DNA of 64,000 nt from Isoetes taiwanensis (taxonomy: Eukaryota; Streptophyta; Lycopodiopsida; Isoetales; Isoetaceae): NCBI GenBank assembly GCA_021234155.1, contig JAJEKV010000034.1, positions 10,121,614 through 10,185,613 of the forward strand. Direction: 5' to 3'. Under the pieces are notes generated by a model. The model was not told the origin of the DNA. It did not search any database and saw only the letters and a list, made by a program, of their open reading frames with translations. Of this stretch, positions 46,767-58,515 are shown piece after piece. Position numbers and translations under genes: made by a program. The stretch's first letter is position 1, and the number at the start of each line of letters is the position of its first letter.

Positions 46767-48436
46767 CGTGGCGTTCGGCCGCGATTATCGCCCCGGGGCG
46801 TATCCCGTCTTCGCCTCGTCGCAGCATTACCGCCTCCGGTGGCGTATGCGCTAAGCGTGTAACCGGTGGGTAGCCCCTAGGGGCAACTTCGCCCGAGAAA
46901 TATGTGCAACTATTAATGTGCACATTTTCCAATGTACACATTAATGTGGGCACACATTTCCAAGTGGACACTTCATGCTAAGTGGGCCACACCCGCCAGG
47001 TGCAATTAATGTGCACATTCTCCAATGTACACATTAATGTGGGCACATTTCCATGTGTGCACATTTGGCCCACCCTAGCCCTTAAAGGCAAAAGTGGGCC
47101 CATTTCCAATTATCCACATGCCAAAGGGGATAAGTGGAAACCCTAACCAACCCCTTGTCTATATAGGGTGGGAAACCCTAACTTGCCCAATTTTCGATTT
47201 TAGGGCTTTAGAACTTCTGTTTTTGGCTGCCTCAGCGACCAAAACCAGCCTCAGAACGCACGGGAGAATTGCATCCTTAGTTTCCCTTGATTCGGCGTCT
47301 CGCCAGGGATGGTCGAGCTCAGGTCAGGAGGAGCCTCTCAAGGATGGGGTATTTGGCCAATTAGATAGTCTAAACCCCATTTTAGTCATTGAATCGGTGT
47401 AGGCTTAGCCTATTAAATTGCCCATAGCAGCCCTCTAGATCTCTAGATAGCGATTCTAACTAAAGAACCTAACTCTATGTTGTAGATTAGATCTAGTTCT
47501 TTAGTTCTCTGAAAATATATGGATGATGTATCTCTATGAACTCCTTGTATTGGGAAGGGGTAGAGACTAAAAAGCTTGGTAGTTGATGCTCCTAGAGTAG
47601 CCTCTCTAGCTTCTTGTGGGGTCGGCCTGTGCACAAGAGCCACCGGGATGTGGGTGAAGGGGCAGGCCCGGCTAAGAAGGAGGTTCATGTCCTGACTCTT
47701 GAGCGATCCCTCGGTGTGTAAAGCCTAGGGATCATTGTGACTAGGTCAATGGCTTGCCAGCTGCGTGTGGGCAAGGCATGGGCTCATTTACCCGTGAAGT
47801 GGTGTTCACTTTCCAGTGGGTTCGGTCGAATACGAGGCGGTGGCCCTCTAGTCACCTTGAGTCGGCATGCGGATCTACGGAGGGAGTGATCCCTACGCCC
47901 CATCAAAACTAGGAAGATGAGCCGGGAATAGCCCCTTTGGCTATGCATCCGTGAATTTCTGATCGAGGGTCCAAACACTTTTCAGCCCACTCGCAAAGTG
48001 TGCACGGGAGGGGCGGATGGGTGGACAACCCTATGCCATGTTCATATGCCGACCAAATCCATTGCCATGAATTACATGCGCAATGAACTCACGGAGACCA
48101 AGCCGTCGGTCATCCCTTTGAGTCGAGCCTTGGGTAGGATTCCCTATGTGATGTGCTGATCTTTGTCTATGCGGATATGTGGAGGACCATCGCCATTGAT
48201 GGTCATATGATGTTGATGTATGTACTCTTGACATGTATGTTTACGCTTCGCGACTAGGTAGGCCACGAGGAGGCGGGGTGCAATGACCCTTCCACTCTTC
48301 CCTTTGGAACCCGTCCGCGGTTGCGGTGTCATAATGGAGGAGCCCTATATTAGCATGGAGCTGGTATGGGGGATGAACTCTGTTTGTATCACGGTGAGGG
48401 CACACCGTATATCTCACAGTAGGGAGACGTCCACGG
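46767..48436 (+). repeat. Second copy of the element A 5' LTR (inside the duplication)
   Basis: Aligns with 31596-33260 and is followed by the altered primer site TGGTATCGAGC. It is not flanked by its own target duplication; the bases before it are the element C ORF3 site seen at 31591. Confidence 0.85.
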
Positions 48437-49070
48437 TGGTATCGAGCTATGTTCTTGGAGACCAAGAGCAAAGCAGCGGCCATGTTCCCGATAGCACTAA
48501 CTTGATAGGATCCTTAAACCTCGAAAAATGGGAAAATTTTTTTCTCATTTTTGTAGTTATCACTAAGCTAATGTGATTAAAATGAATAAAATGTAAAAAG
48601 ATTAAAATTGGTGAGCCAACATCAAAAAAAGTAGGAATTGGTCTCACACATCGGCGCCGGGGCGGATTTTGAGATTTCGAAATGGTGGGCATAGCGTAAT
48701 GAACATTAAACTTTGACACCAAAAAGTTGTAAATTACGGTAAAATAACTTGATAATTCTAAATTTAAGCTAAGAATCGGTAGAATTAGCATGTTACATGT
48801 TAATTTAATAGTGGGCCCCACCATGTCTCACCGCGTCGCGCCGGGGCAGATTTTGAGATTCTCAAAATCGGGTGGAGGCATAGCGTGTGACACTAATAAT
48901 TAGATGTTTTAGATGCTTTAGGCAACCCAAAAGGTAATTAAAAGTTGACCTAAAATTTGGCCCCTATAAATAGACCAGGACCCCTCCCATTTTCGTGTTC
49001 TTCCTTAGAACTTAAACTTCGTGAGTGCCAAGGCGATCTTTGGGCACCACCCCGATCGACAACCGTAAAA

Positions 49071-50355
49071 TGATGGCCCGCACTCAAACAACGCAAGGAA
49101 GCTCTAGCCGAAGCCGGATCCTCCGCCCCGCTCAACCAGGAGAGGGTCCCCTCGAGAACCTTCTCCATGAAGGCGAATCTTAAATCGGCGAGAAGCAGAT
49201 CGGATCGAAAGCAACCGTCTGTGAGCTTCGTAGAGACTCCGTAGGATATCATGCACCAAATCCTCGAGGAGATTGCACAAGAGGAGGGAAGAAGCGGAGC
49301 AAAGAGGATTAGATAGGGTATCAACAGCCTGTGAGCAACCCAGGAGGACAACAACCCGCAGAGGAGGTGCGGCGGAGAGCAAGGGACCAATCAACAAGCC
49401 AAGTGAGAAACCCGGTCGGTGATCCACCTCGCGGGAAGAGCAAGGAAGAGAGTGAGCAAAGAAACGATTTAACTCACCACGGATGAAGAGGTCGACCTTT
49501 GCACGCCGTCTACAAGTATGAAGCCAAAGAGCTACCACGGAGCGGTGAGGACAAAGAGTCGAGAAAACTGACGAGCCTGGGTCCAAGAAGAGGAAGGCCA
49601 AAGCGTATTAAAGGCGGAAAAAGGAAACCGGTAAAAGGTTCGGGGAAGCGAAGCAGGTCCCGTCATCACCAGCGAGCGAGGGAGAGGGGCCAGCCCACCG
49701 AAGCGGCTTCGGATGAGGACTTCGTGCGAGCCAGAGCCGAGCAATCTTCAAAACGGTCGTAGAGGAAGTGGAAGAGTAGGTAGCCCAGAACAGAGGAGGG
49801 CCCGGAGACGGCTAAACCCCACCTTTCCCCGACGCGGAATAGGGTTAAAGCCCGACCCCAATGGGGGGCGTATGTGATAGACCTGTAAAGGTTCATCGAG
49901 AGAATTAGGGGAACACAACTCCTATATGGAGAAGTGGGAGGCATACAATGCCTACTTCGGGAGCATCGGGTGAGGACGGTCGAAGGCTTTACCCCAAGGC
50001 GGAACACGGCCACGCCACCCGGGGCCCAAGCCTCCCGAAAGCACCTGAGTAGAAGCGAGCAAGAAGAAGAAGCTAGAAGACAGATCCCTCAAGGAGATCC
50101 GCCACTTCGAGAAGAGTTCACGGACTCTTGATTCCCGGCGCCCGTTCAACGTTTGGTCCATGAAGTTATGCAAGAATATAACACGAACATCGCGCGTGAC
50201 GAGATCTTTGTTTGTTTTCTGGGAGGCGACGAACGGCGAAAATAGTGCAGCATTTCGAAGATTCAATGGCTTTGCGGTGCCGCTTGAAGAGGGTTACCCT
50301 CATGAGGCGAGGATATGTATCTTGCGAGGGGCACATCAAGGGAGAACGCCCTTGA
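49071..50355 (+). pseudogene. Histone H3-like gene of element A, second copy (frame-broken)
   Basis: The ATGATGGCCCGCAC start is kept, but the tail codons carry an insertion and deletions, so ARTKQTARK no longer reads through. The C-terminal fold is clearer than in the first copy: LKEIRHF (50088-50108), RRPFN.W near 50133, VMQEYNTNI in one frame near 50163, KRVTLMRR near 50288 and HIKGERP-type residues before TGA at 50353-50355. The hairpins upstream (48637-48705, 48824-48893) and downstream (about 50536-50640, 50781-50853) and the TATA boxes (48964-48973, 51017-51026) are present. Confidence 0.75.
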
Positions 50356-51142
50356 GATTTTGTAAATAAGCCAAATGTAAATGAAGTGTAAAGTTTTGTT
50401 AATATAAAAGAAATTTTTGTGTAAATGAAGTGTCAAACCAACTTTTTAAATAAGTTAAGATATCGATCCCTAGCTTTTGTTTTAGTTAAATCCGATTATT
50501 GTTTTTATTCGGAGACTTTGAGCAAAATTGAGGCGATGTCTCACACTCAAGATCAGCGCCTAATGACAATTTTGAGATTCTCAAAAATAAGAAAAGAGCC
50601 GCATCTAATGCAACAAGCGCCTTGACATTTTCATGAGACCATGTTATAAAATGCCCAAAACAACTCCAAATCGACCAAATAAAGGGGTCAATTCAAAGGA
50701 GATCTAAATTTCGATGAGTTTAGTGGAATTACTGACCTTAGATCACTTGAATTGAGTAAGCCTAGCCCAATTGGGACCCATGTCTCACCGCGTCGGCGCC
50801 CGGGGATGGATTTGAGATTCTCAAAATCGATGCAGGCTAGCGTGTGAGACCTCATACCATTTTGATCTCCAAATTGTACAATAAGTTGATAGTTGTTAAG
50901 TAGCATGCTCAAACCCTAGAAATAGTCTTCAAACTTGCAATTGCATCCTTTAATAGATCAGAATTGCCTAATCTCGGTAAATTCTAGCTCACCCAAAAAT
51001 TAGGGTTTTCCCCAATTCTATAAATAAGTCCCCATTTCTCATTTAGCACCACCACGCAAATTTGCTCTCCCTTTGCTTAGGCGATCTTCCAGCTCCACGA
51101 CGGCTTACGCATCCGTTTGATACTCCCTTCTTTGCTAGATCA

Positions 51143-52633
51143 ATGGCCCTTGCTGACCGGGCGATGGTGCGGCGCCCGATGCCCATCTTTGCCGAGAGGC
51201 GGATGTCAACGACATCTTCAAGTCTTTTGAAAGAAATTGACATCAAGCTACGCTAAATGCAACCCCGACATATAGGCGGTGCTAGCGAATTTCAAGCTGG
51301 GGTAGGACCCTCCCTTGTTCAAGTCCCCCCTTGCATAGGATACTTAGTTCCGCCCATCCCTTCAAGCGGCCTTGGGTGATGTCCCCAACATCGCCAAGTA
51401 CTTAACTAACAAGGCGAGAGGCTGCGACTACATGGTCACGACATTAATAGGGACCAAGTACTTCTCTTACACGCAGCCCTAGCCATCTTCTTATCCCCTT
51501 GGCGCCGCTTGGATGGGGGCAACCTCTATTCCTCCGATGGAGGTAGACCCCATAAGAAGGTAAGAGGAAGAGCAGATGCTTTTTACAAGATCAACAGAAC
51601 AAGAAGCAAGAGAAGGGAGAAGAAGGGCCTGGACGACAAGGAATATACTGAGCTTCGATTTCGGGCGAAGAACGGCCAAGCGTAAAGGCGAGGAGCTGAT
51701 CAACCCGGAAAGAGCCCGGCAGGGGCATCGAGTTTCTCCCCCACTCGGGCTAGGCATCACAAGCCTAGCCCCTATCATCATCAACGGAGAGGAGTATCTA
51801 CTCCTCAGCGACATCCAGAACCTTCCCGAATGCAGGGAGAGGGAGCTCAGGTTGGACGAACTGCTCCACCAGCGGCAGACCGACATGGACGACTTCATCG
51901 TCCGGGGAGCCTCGGACTTCCCGCTTCAGGGGAGGGAGCCGACACCTACACAGGGGAAACGACCTCCAATATCCAGGCCTACAGCAGCATCAGGCAAATG
52001 ATGGACGAGCGGGAGCTGCCAACAGAGGAGGAGTTCCTCGCCCTCCAAGAACAGATGGGGATCCGTGGGAAGACCACGAGCATCCTAATGCCCGGATCGC
52101 CGACACCACCCGGCAAGAGGAGAAGGAATGTCGACCTCGAGGCTCGGCCGCGACAATTGAAGATTACGGGGGAGCTGACCAAAAATCGAGGCTAGAAGCG
52201 AGGCGCCGAGGCGCACGCAAGCTGGAGGCTAAACAAAGCCGAGAAGCTTCTATTTGCTGGCCCTGCGATGGATGGGAGAATAGCGGTAATACACGCAAGT
52301 TGATCGAGGTGAAGAAGGAGTATTCATGCCGATTGCACTCTCGAGGGCTTGGCGGCACGCCGAATAGCAACAAGCGTCGACTATCTTTGTCTTAGTCAAA
52401 GAGGGCAATGGCACTTTCGACCTCTTCGACCGCCATACCCCATCGGCGTCGAGGCCGAGATTGGCGTGACTGCGGCCCTTACATCCGACCCTTGGGGTAG
52501 AAGATTTGGTGAGAGCCTTCGGGGGAGGCTCGTCGGCAAGCATCATCAGGAACTTGGGTCACTTTCGGTAGGGGCGGCCCAAGTTAAGAAGTTTCTTGAA
52601 GACAACCCGTCTTACCGGCGATTTCAAGACTAG
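51143..52633 (+). pseudogene. ORF2 of element A, second copy
   Basis: Aligns with 36065-37549. The stretch 51750-52180 is unusually clean and shows the best reading of the middle: LAPIIINGEEYLLLSDIQNLP, ELLHQRQTDMDDFIVRG, IQAYSSIRQMMDERELP and EEEFLALQEQMGI. The rest is frame-broken. Confidence 0.6.
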
Positions 52634-52910
52634 TTAGACTCTTGATCAGGAGACTTTTTGTACTAAAATATTATATAATATATAAATACAATTACATTTG
52701 CACTTTAAATGTTTTGTTGATGTAATTTTGCCCCACAATTATACCAACAAACATAAACAATGCAAAGAGAACAAATGAAACTAACCATATAGCCATGAAT
52801 TACTTGTGTATGCAGCTAGAGGCCTAAAAAGCCGGGGAGCGACAAGCTGCGAGACCTTATAGAAGAGCGGACCCCTTGAGACCACCCCGGCAAGGAACCT
52901 ATTTGCAGAT

Positions 52911-54026
52911 ATGGAACCCATGACCCCGGAGGAGGAGATATCGAGATGAGGGGCGGACTGGAAGCGAGATAAAAGGCCTTCTTTGTCAGCATAAGCGGCG
53001 GTGGGTTCGGTGGGCAGCAGCTTCGGTACCGCAAGCATCAGCTTCGGAGAGCGAGGAAGGACAAGAAGAGGAGCAAAGAAGGAGATCCTCCGGGGAATCT
53101 TCCGACTCAAGTTCGGACTCGGATCTCAGGCCTAGAGGAAGAGGAAGAAGCGATTTCGGGGACCCCAACGGATGGAAGGCAAAGGAACGAAGAGGGAAGG
53201 CGAGGAACACCTCGGATGGATCGACAAAGAGACACACGGGGCCTCGACTACCAGAAGAAGGTAGATTCCACCGGGCAATGTATGGAAGGCCCAGAAGCTG
53301 AAGCAGTTCTTGGGGAGAAACAGTCCGATTAGAAGCGAGAGGCATGGCTGGACTAAATGAGCTTGAATACGACAACGCTTATGGCATGAAAGATAAAGAC
53401 AAAGGCGAGTTGCAACGCGGCCAACTTGAAAGGAGCCGCCGGATTTGGTGGAAGGGTTATGCAAAGGCACATGGCTTGCGAGGGATGCTTGTAAGTTCGA
53501 AGTTTGCTAAAGCCTTTAAAGCGCCCATTACGTCCCAAGGGAACATAAGTCCGGCATGATGCGCCGGTTCTATAGGCTCCAACAGGGAAACAAATCGATC
53601 GAAATATCTGAGAGAGGAATTCATGAGGCTAAAGGTTTGTATGTGCCAAAGTTGGGAGAAAGCATCGCGGTTGAAAGCTATATTGAAGGGCTGAATGAGG
53701 AGATCCATAAGCTTGTGAGGGCAATAAACCCTAAGACAATATCGAAGCGAGTCCAAGGCTATAAGCTTGCGGGGTTTGGGACCCCAGAATAGTGGGCGAA
53801 GCAGCGGTATTTCGGGATAAAGGCAAGGGCGAGGAAGCTATAGCCCCGGGGGCAGCCCGTCCGAGCCCCGGCTAGAGGCCTATATGGTGGCAACCTGGGG
53901 AAACGGCGAGGAGAAGAAGCGAGGTGTCCTTCAAGGACAAGCGAGGAGGGTCAAACTACTCCAGCAAAGGCGATCCTTTTGCAGGCGATGCCCAAGGAAA
54001 AGAGATAGGAGTGCATAGAAAAGCAG
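52911..54026 (+). pseudogene. gag: Element A gag, second copy
   Basis: Aligns with 37830-38998: start near MEPMTPEEE and capsid segments (WWKGYAKAHG, FYRLQQGNKS, VESYIEGLNEE) in several frames. It leads directly into the clean gag-pol frame at 54027. Confidence 0.75.
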
Positions 54027-56042
54027 TTGTGCTTCAGGTGCTTCCAGCCAGGCCATAGAACAGCAAACTGCCCCTACGTCATGAGTGCAGCTCTAGCGGA
54101 GTTGGGAGATTGGGACGCTCTGTCTGACGACGACGGCGAGGAAGGCCGCGACTACATTCAGGGTGAGTGCCATATCTTTGCCGCAATAGATACAGAGCAA
54201 GCAGAGAGCCAGTATAAAGTAATTTCCACAGTAGGGAAGGCCAAGGCCAAGTCCTTCATAGTCTTGATAGACTCAGGAAGTAGCCATAACTTTGCATCCC
54301 CCAGAATGGTTCAAATGTTGAAGCTGAAACCATTAAAGTCAAAGCCAAGGCCCGTTGTCTTAGCAAGTGGTGCAGTAAGGCAGACGGCAGGCAAGAGAAT
54401 CAACTTCGACATCGACTTGCCAGGGATTAATATCCAGATGGGGGCAGAAGTAATGGGCATTGGCAAGTACGACTTGATCATAGGAATGGAGTACCTTGGG
54501 CCAGCAGGGGCCATTATCGACTGTGGAAAGCGGAAGGTGACCTTCCCAACGCCTGACGGCAAGATCATCGAAATCACAGGTAAAGAAGTTGTTCCCATCA
54601 TGCAGTGCATGTCTTCTAAGAGGCTGTTCAAGTGCATCAAGAGCGAGCAGGTGGCATACATCTTCAAGCTTGAGATTAGTGAGCCGGAATCGGAAGGAAG
54701 CAAAGAAGACAAGGTGCTCAGCAAGTTGCCGAAGCAAGTAGCTAAGCTGATCACGGAATTCCATGATCTCTTTCCAGATGAGATCAAGCAGCTCCCTCCT
54801 TATAGAGGAGTCGAGTGCGAGATAGCACTCGAACCGGGAACAAAGCCAACGAGCAAGGCTCCATATAGAATGACAACGCAGGAGTTGTCGGAGCTAAAGA
54901 AGCAGTTGCAGGAGCTGCTGGACCTAGGTTTCATTAGACCTAGTGTTTCGCCATTTGGAGCGCCCATTCTCTTCGTTAAGAAGAAGGATGGCAGTTTAAG
55001 GATGTGCATAGACTATAGGCAGTTGAACAAGCACACCATTAAGAACAAATATGCGCTCCCCAGATCAGATGACTTGATGGATCAGCTCCAAGGTGCAAAG
55101 ATCTTCTCCAAAATCGACTTAAGGTCAGGTTATCATCAGATCAGGATAAAGGAAGAAGATATCCATAAGACCGCCTTCAGAACGCGGTATGGGCACTATG
55201 AGTTCACGGTAATGCCCTTCGGCTTATCGAATGCCCCCGCAACGTTCATGAGGCTCATGAACGACATCTTCAGGGAGTTCTTAGACACCTTTGTGATTGT
55301 TTTCTTTGATGACATTTTGGTGTATAGCAGATCCCTTGAAGAGCACGTACAACACTTGAGAAGAGTGCTGGAGAAGTTGAAGAGGCACCAGTTGTACGCC
55401 AAGTTGTCGAAGTGCCACTTCGCAACAGAGAAGGTGGAGTATCTAGGTCATGTGATCTCAGCAGAAGGCATCTCGACGGATCCTGCAAAGATTGAAGCCG
55501 TCATTCAGTGGCCGGCGCCGAAGAATGTGCATGAAGTCAGAAGCTTTCTCGGCCTAGCAGGGTACTACAGGAAGTTCGTGAAGAACTTTGCTAAGATAGC
55601 AGCCCCGCTAACAGACTTGACGAGGGCGGAGAAAGTGAAAGATTGGGCAGAGCATTGGCACAAGAAAGCCCAAGCAGGGTTTGAAGTGTTGAAGGAAGCT
55701 TTAACAACAGCCCCAGTCTTAACCCTGCCGGACCCAGAGAAAGATAAGCTTGTAGCGACGGACGCAAGTAAGATAGCTACAGGAGCAGTGCTTATGCAGG
55801 AAGAGCGTGTGGTAGCGTATGATTCCAGGAAGATGAACGACGCCGAAACGCGCTACCCCACGCACGACCAGGAATTGCTTGCGGTTGTCAGGGCATTAAG
55901 AATTTGGAGGCACTACCTTTTGGGAAGGAAGTTCCAGTTGGATACAGACCACCAGAGCCTCCAATATGTATTCACGCAACCACACCTCAACCTGAGGCAG
56001 AGAAGGTGGATGGAGTTCCTTGAAGAGTACGACTTTGTATAG
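54027..56042 (+). CDS. pol: Element A zinc knuckle, protease, reverse transcriptase and RNase H
   Basis: A 671-codon open frame continuing from gag (no ATG needed; the preceding codons read E-K-Q-L). A CCHC knuckle comes first (residues 2-15, CX2CX4HX4C). Retropepsin has [10 protein letters not shown] (Asp82) and [11 protein letters not shown]. Reverse transcriptase spans about 280-500 with [23 protein letters not shown] and the catalytic [10 protein letters not shown] (Asp428-Asp429). RNase H has [23 protein letters not shown] and TDHQSLQY. The frame stops at TAG 56040 because one base is missing relative to element D (tttgtatag against tttgatatag), separating it from integrase. Reverse transcription would occur in cytoplasmic particles. 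Both tandem copies share the 1-bp loss. Confidence 0.92.
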   Translation: MCFRCFQPGHRTANCPYVMSAALAELGDWDALSDDDGEEGRDYIQGECHIFAAIDTEQAESQYKVISTVGKAKAKSFIVLIDSGSSHNFASPRMVQMLKLKPLKSKPRPVVLASGAVRQTAGKRINFDIDLPGINIQMGAEVMGIGKYDLIIGMEYLGPAGAIIDCGKRKVTFPTPDGKIIEITGKEVVPIMQCMSSKRLFKCIKSEQVAYIFKLEISEPESEGSKEDKVLSKLPKQVAKLITEFHDLFPDEIKQLPPYRGVECEIALEPGTKPTSKAPYRMTTQELSELKKQLQELLDLGFIRPSVSPFGAPILFVKKKDGSLRMCIDYRQLNKHTIKNKYALPRSDDLMDQLQGAKIFSKIDLRSGYHQIRIKEEDIHKTAFRTRYGHYEFTVMPFGLSNAPATFMRLMNDIFREFLDTFVIVFFDDILVYSRSLEEHVQHLRRVLEKLKRHQLYAKLSKCHFATEKVEYLGHVISAEGISTDPAKIEAVIQWPAPKNVHEVRSFLGLAGYYRKFVKNFAKIAAPLTDLTRAEKVKDWAEHWHKKAQAGFEVLKEALTTAPVLTLPDPEKDKLVATDASKIATGAVLMQEERVVAYDSRKMNDAETRYPTHDQELLAVVRALRIWRHYLLGRKFQLDTDHQSLQYVFTQPHLNLRQRRWMEFLEEYDFV

Positions 56043-56065
56043 TCTACAAGCCAGGGAAGCTCAAT

Positions 56066-57211
56066 GTGGTAGCGGATGCGCTTTCAAGACATCCCCTGAC
56101 AACTAGAGTGCATTGCAACGCAATTTCGACGATCTGCAGCGACTTTGGTAAGAAGATTGAAGAGTCCTTGCCAACGGATGTGGATTTCAAGGAAGTATGG
56201 GCAAGTCTCTCTAGGGAGGCTAGAACAGATAAGGAGCGGGAAGCCTTTAAACATTTTAAGAAGGAAGGCAACCTGTTATACCATAAGAACAAGCTGTGCG
56301 TACCCGAATCATCAGGTGTAAGGAAATTGATCCTCCACGACACGCACAACAGCCCAATAGCTGGCCATGCGGGATTCATGAAAACATATTTCAAAGTACG
56401 CAGCAGCTATTATTGGCCAAGAATGAAGAAGCAGGTAGCTCGCTACATCAAGGAATGCCAGCTATGTCAGCAGACAAAGGCAGAGCAGCTTCGAATTCCA
56501 GGAGCTTTAGAGCCATTAGCGGTGCCAAACGCTAAGTGGGAGGTGATTAGCATGGATTTCATCACAGGACTCCCAAGGACCGCAAGAGGGAAAGATGCTT
56601 TGATGGTAGTAGTCGACAAGTTGTCGAAAATGGCATATTTTGTGCCTTGCAGAACCACAGATACAGCTATGGACACAGCAAAGCTCTTCACCAAAGAGAT
56701 CTTCAGGCTTCATGGCATGCCAAGGGAGATTATCTCCGACAGGGATCCGAAGTTCATGAGCGCCTTTTGGCAAGACCTCTTTGCGACAATCCAGACGAAG
56801 CTATCCATGAGCACGGCATATCATCCTCAGACGGATGGCCAGACAGAGCGGACCAACAGGATTTTAGAGGACATGCTACGAAACTATGTCTGGAATAAGC
56901 AAAGTATGTGGGAAGAATTTATTCACTTGGTGGAGTTTGCATACAATAGCACCAAGCAGGAATCATCCCAAATGTCGCCGTTTATGATCAATTACGGCTA
57001 TCAGTGCCTAACTCCAGACACTTGGCACAACCCCGTGTCAAAAGTAGAAGTTTCGCAGCAGATGTTGGCCGATATGCAGCAGCTTGTGGAAGAAGTTCGA
57101 GGTTATCTGCTAGCAGCAAGAAGTCGTCAGAAGAGCATCGCCGACAAGCATCGAACAGTAAGAGAGTTCAAAGTTGGAGATGATGTTTGGCTCAAGATCA
57201 AGGTGAAGTAG
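56066..57211 (+). CDS. Element A integrase: HHCC finger, DDE core, start of C-terminal region
   Basis: Frame shifted by 1 bp from the preceding pol frame. Begins with [12 protein letters not shown], the RNase H-integrase connection. The HHCC finger spans about residues 92-135 ([17 protein letters not shown]). The catalytic triad is Asp164 (SMDFITG), Asp225 (SDRDPKF) and Glu261 (DGQTERTN), with D-x35-E spacing typical of Ty3 integrases. It ends at TAG 57209 where relatives have CAG (Gln), so the stop may be a C-to-T change in a CHG context. Integrase inserts the cDNA into chromatin. Confidence 0.92.
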   Translation: MVADALSRHPLTTRVHCNAISTICSDFGKKIEESLPTDVDFKEVWASLSREARTDKEREAFKHFKKEGNLLYHKNKLCVPESSGVRKLILHDTHNSPIAGHAGFMKTYFKVRSSYYWPRMKKQVARYIKECQLCQQTKAEQLRIPGALEPLAVPNAKWEVISMDFITGLPRTARGKDALMVVVDKLSKMAYFVPCRTTDTAMDTAKLFTKEIFRLHGMPREIISDRDPKFMSAFWQDLFATIQTKLSMSTAYHPQTDGQTERTNRILEDMLRNYVWNKQSMWEEFIHLVEFAYNSTKQESSQMSPFMINYGYQCLTPDTWHNPVSKVEVSQQMLADMQQLVEEVRGYLLAARSRQKSIADKHRTVREFKVGDDVWLKIKVK

Positions 57212-57649
57212 GCGAAGCTCAGGATCGGGAATTGCAAGAAGCTTGCTCCAAGGTGGGCTGGACCTTTCAGAATAGTCAAGAGAGTAGGTAATCAATCCTA
57301 CAAGCTAGACTTGCCAGCACACCTAAAGATTCATAAGGTCTTCCACGTGAGTTTGTTGAAGAAGCATACTCCAAATCCAGACGAAGTCTTGGATTCTCCA
57401 ACGTTGTTGGAAATGACGGAGGAACAGCTGGAAATAGTTTCAGAATTGATTCTTGATAAAGCTTTCAAGAAAATGAGAAGATCAGAATTCCTCCAGTATT
57501 TGGTCAAGTGGAAACACTTACCAGTGGAAGACGCGACGTGGGTACTTAAGAAAAATTTAGTAAAGCAGTACCCACAGTTTATGGAGCAATGGGACGGCAA
57601 GGTCACCTCAGAAGAAATCGGCTCAGGCATGTCGATTTGTGTAGGTTAA
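57212..57649 (+). CDS. Element A integrase C-terminus and chromodomain
   Basis: Continues in frame after the TAG: GPF motif (RWAGPFRIVKRVG), IHKVFHVSLLKKH, then the chromodomain (ELILDKAFKKMRRSEF, YLVKWKHLPVEDATW) and a short tail ending at TAA... near 57649. Counting from 57311, the chromodomain Trp residues are 67 and 77. Chromodomains at the integrase end of chromoviruses bind methylated H3 tails and steer integration to heterochromatin. The element also encodes an H3-tail-bearing protein, a possible ligand. Confidence 0.88.
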   Translation, partial: AKLRIGNCKKLAPRWAGPFRIVKRVGNQSYKLDLPAHLKIHKVFHVSLLKKHTPNPDEVLDSPTLLEMTEEQLEIVSELILDKAFKKMRRSEFLQYLVKWKHLPVEDATWVLKKNLVKQYPQFMEQWDGKVTSEEIGSGMSICVG

Positions 57650-58515
57650 TTCTTGTGTAATTAAGATTAATCTACGCATGCAACCTATGCTTAGTATGGG
57701 TCGCATGCGTTGTACCGATGATGGGACCACTACGGTGATCTCTAGGGCGTGGTGTAATGTCAATGTAGGCATGACCGCGTTTCCGCTTGGGCGAGTGGAA
57801 GGTAGATTAGAAAGTCTACTTCTGTCCCACGGAAGTAGACGACCTCGAGAGAAAGGAGGTCATTGAGGAATGCATTGATAGGGAAAGCACCTTTAGCCCC
57901 ATATATGCTTTGATAGGAGGAATCTATCCTTCACGCCCCCCACGCGAGAAGGATATCCTCCACGCTGGGCAACTAGAGGTGTAGGCATGAGCGGCATATA
58001 GGCATATAGGCGCTGTCTCCGCGGCCATAATGGAAGATTCACCCTCTTCCTACGCCGGGAGATTAGCCATGCATCCATGTAGATAGGTGGGGTGGTCACC
58101 ATATAACCAAAATTTTATTAATAATTAAATGGTACTAACGTAGTGTCGACCTGCAGGCCAATAGAGCGCTCCGGAGGGCAAGGAGGTCGAGCTACGAAGA
58201 CTTGCAACACAAATTTTGTTGGAATGTGTTGCAAGGAAGGAAGAGACCTCGGACGTTAACTTTAATTTTGATAAACTTAATTGTCATGTTAAGTGAATTA
58301 TTGAGTAACCTGTTTTAATGATGTTATGAATTGATAAGTTATTTCATAATATAATGTTGTGATAATGTCCTAAAAATATTACCTTAAGGTAATCTTAATA
58401 AATGTGTAGGGATTATAGTAGTTATCGTATGTATCAGGTTGATTGCAGGTTACGATGATCCCAAGGTGGGGAGACCCACGATGCTGCGGACAGCATCATT
58501 TCAAGGTGGGGAGAA
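57650..58515 (+). other. Element A 3' untranslated region and purine tract
   Basis: Noncoding, with a hairpin (gtctacttc / gaagtagac, 57821-57848) and the purine tract aaggtggggagaa at 58503-58515 immediately before the LTR. Confidence 0.8.

Larger units (their letters stand above)
27840..58138 (+). repeat. 15.1-kb tandem duplication (27840-43038 and 43057-58138)
   Basis: Corresponding points keep an offset of about 15.17 kb early on (LTR start 31596/46767, primer site 33262/48437, H3 start 33901/49071) and about 15.08 kb later (38999/54081, 42561/57644). The unit joins parts of two elements (C integrase to ORF3, then A LTR to A 3' UTR), so it is not a transposition product. Quality is mirror-like: the noisy parts are about 32060-43040 and 43057-54020. 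Confidence 0.88.

Noticed and set aside
32060-54020. Repeat-induced point mutation or methyl-C deamination as cause of the dense changes
   Set aside because: These give C-to-T/G-to-A. Here A-to-G in CAG, T-to-C in CTG and many small indels dominate.
46767-58515. Second independent element A insertion inside the first
   Set aside because: The bases before the inner LTR are the same element C site, no new target duplication exists, and the repeat begins within element C integrase rather than at an LTR.
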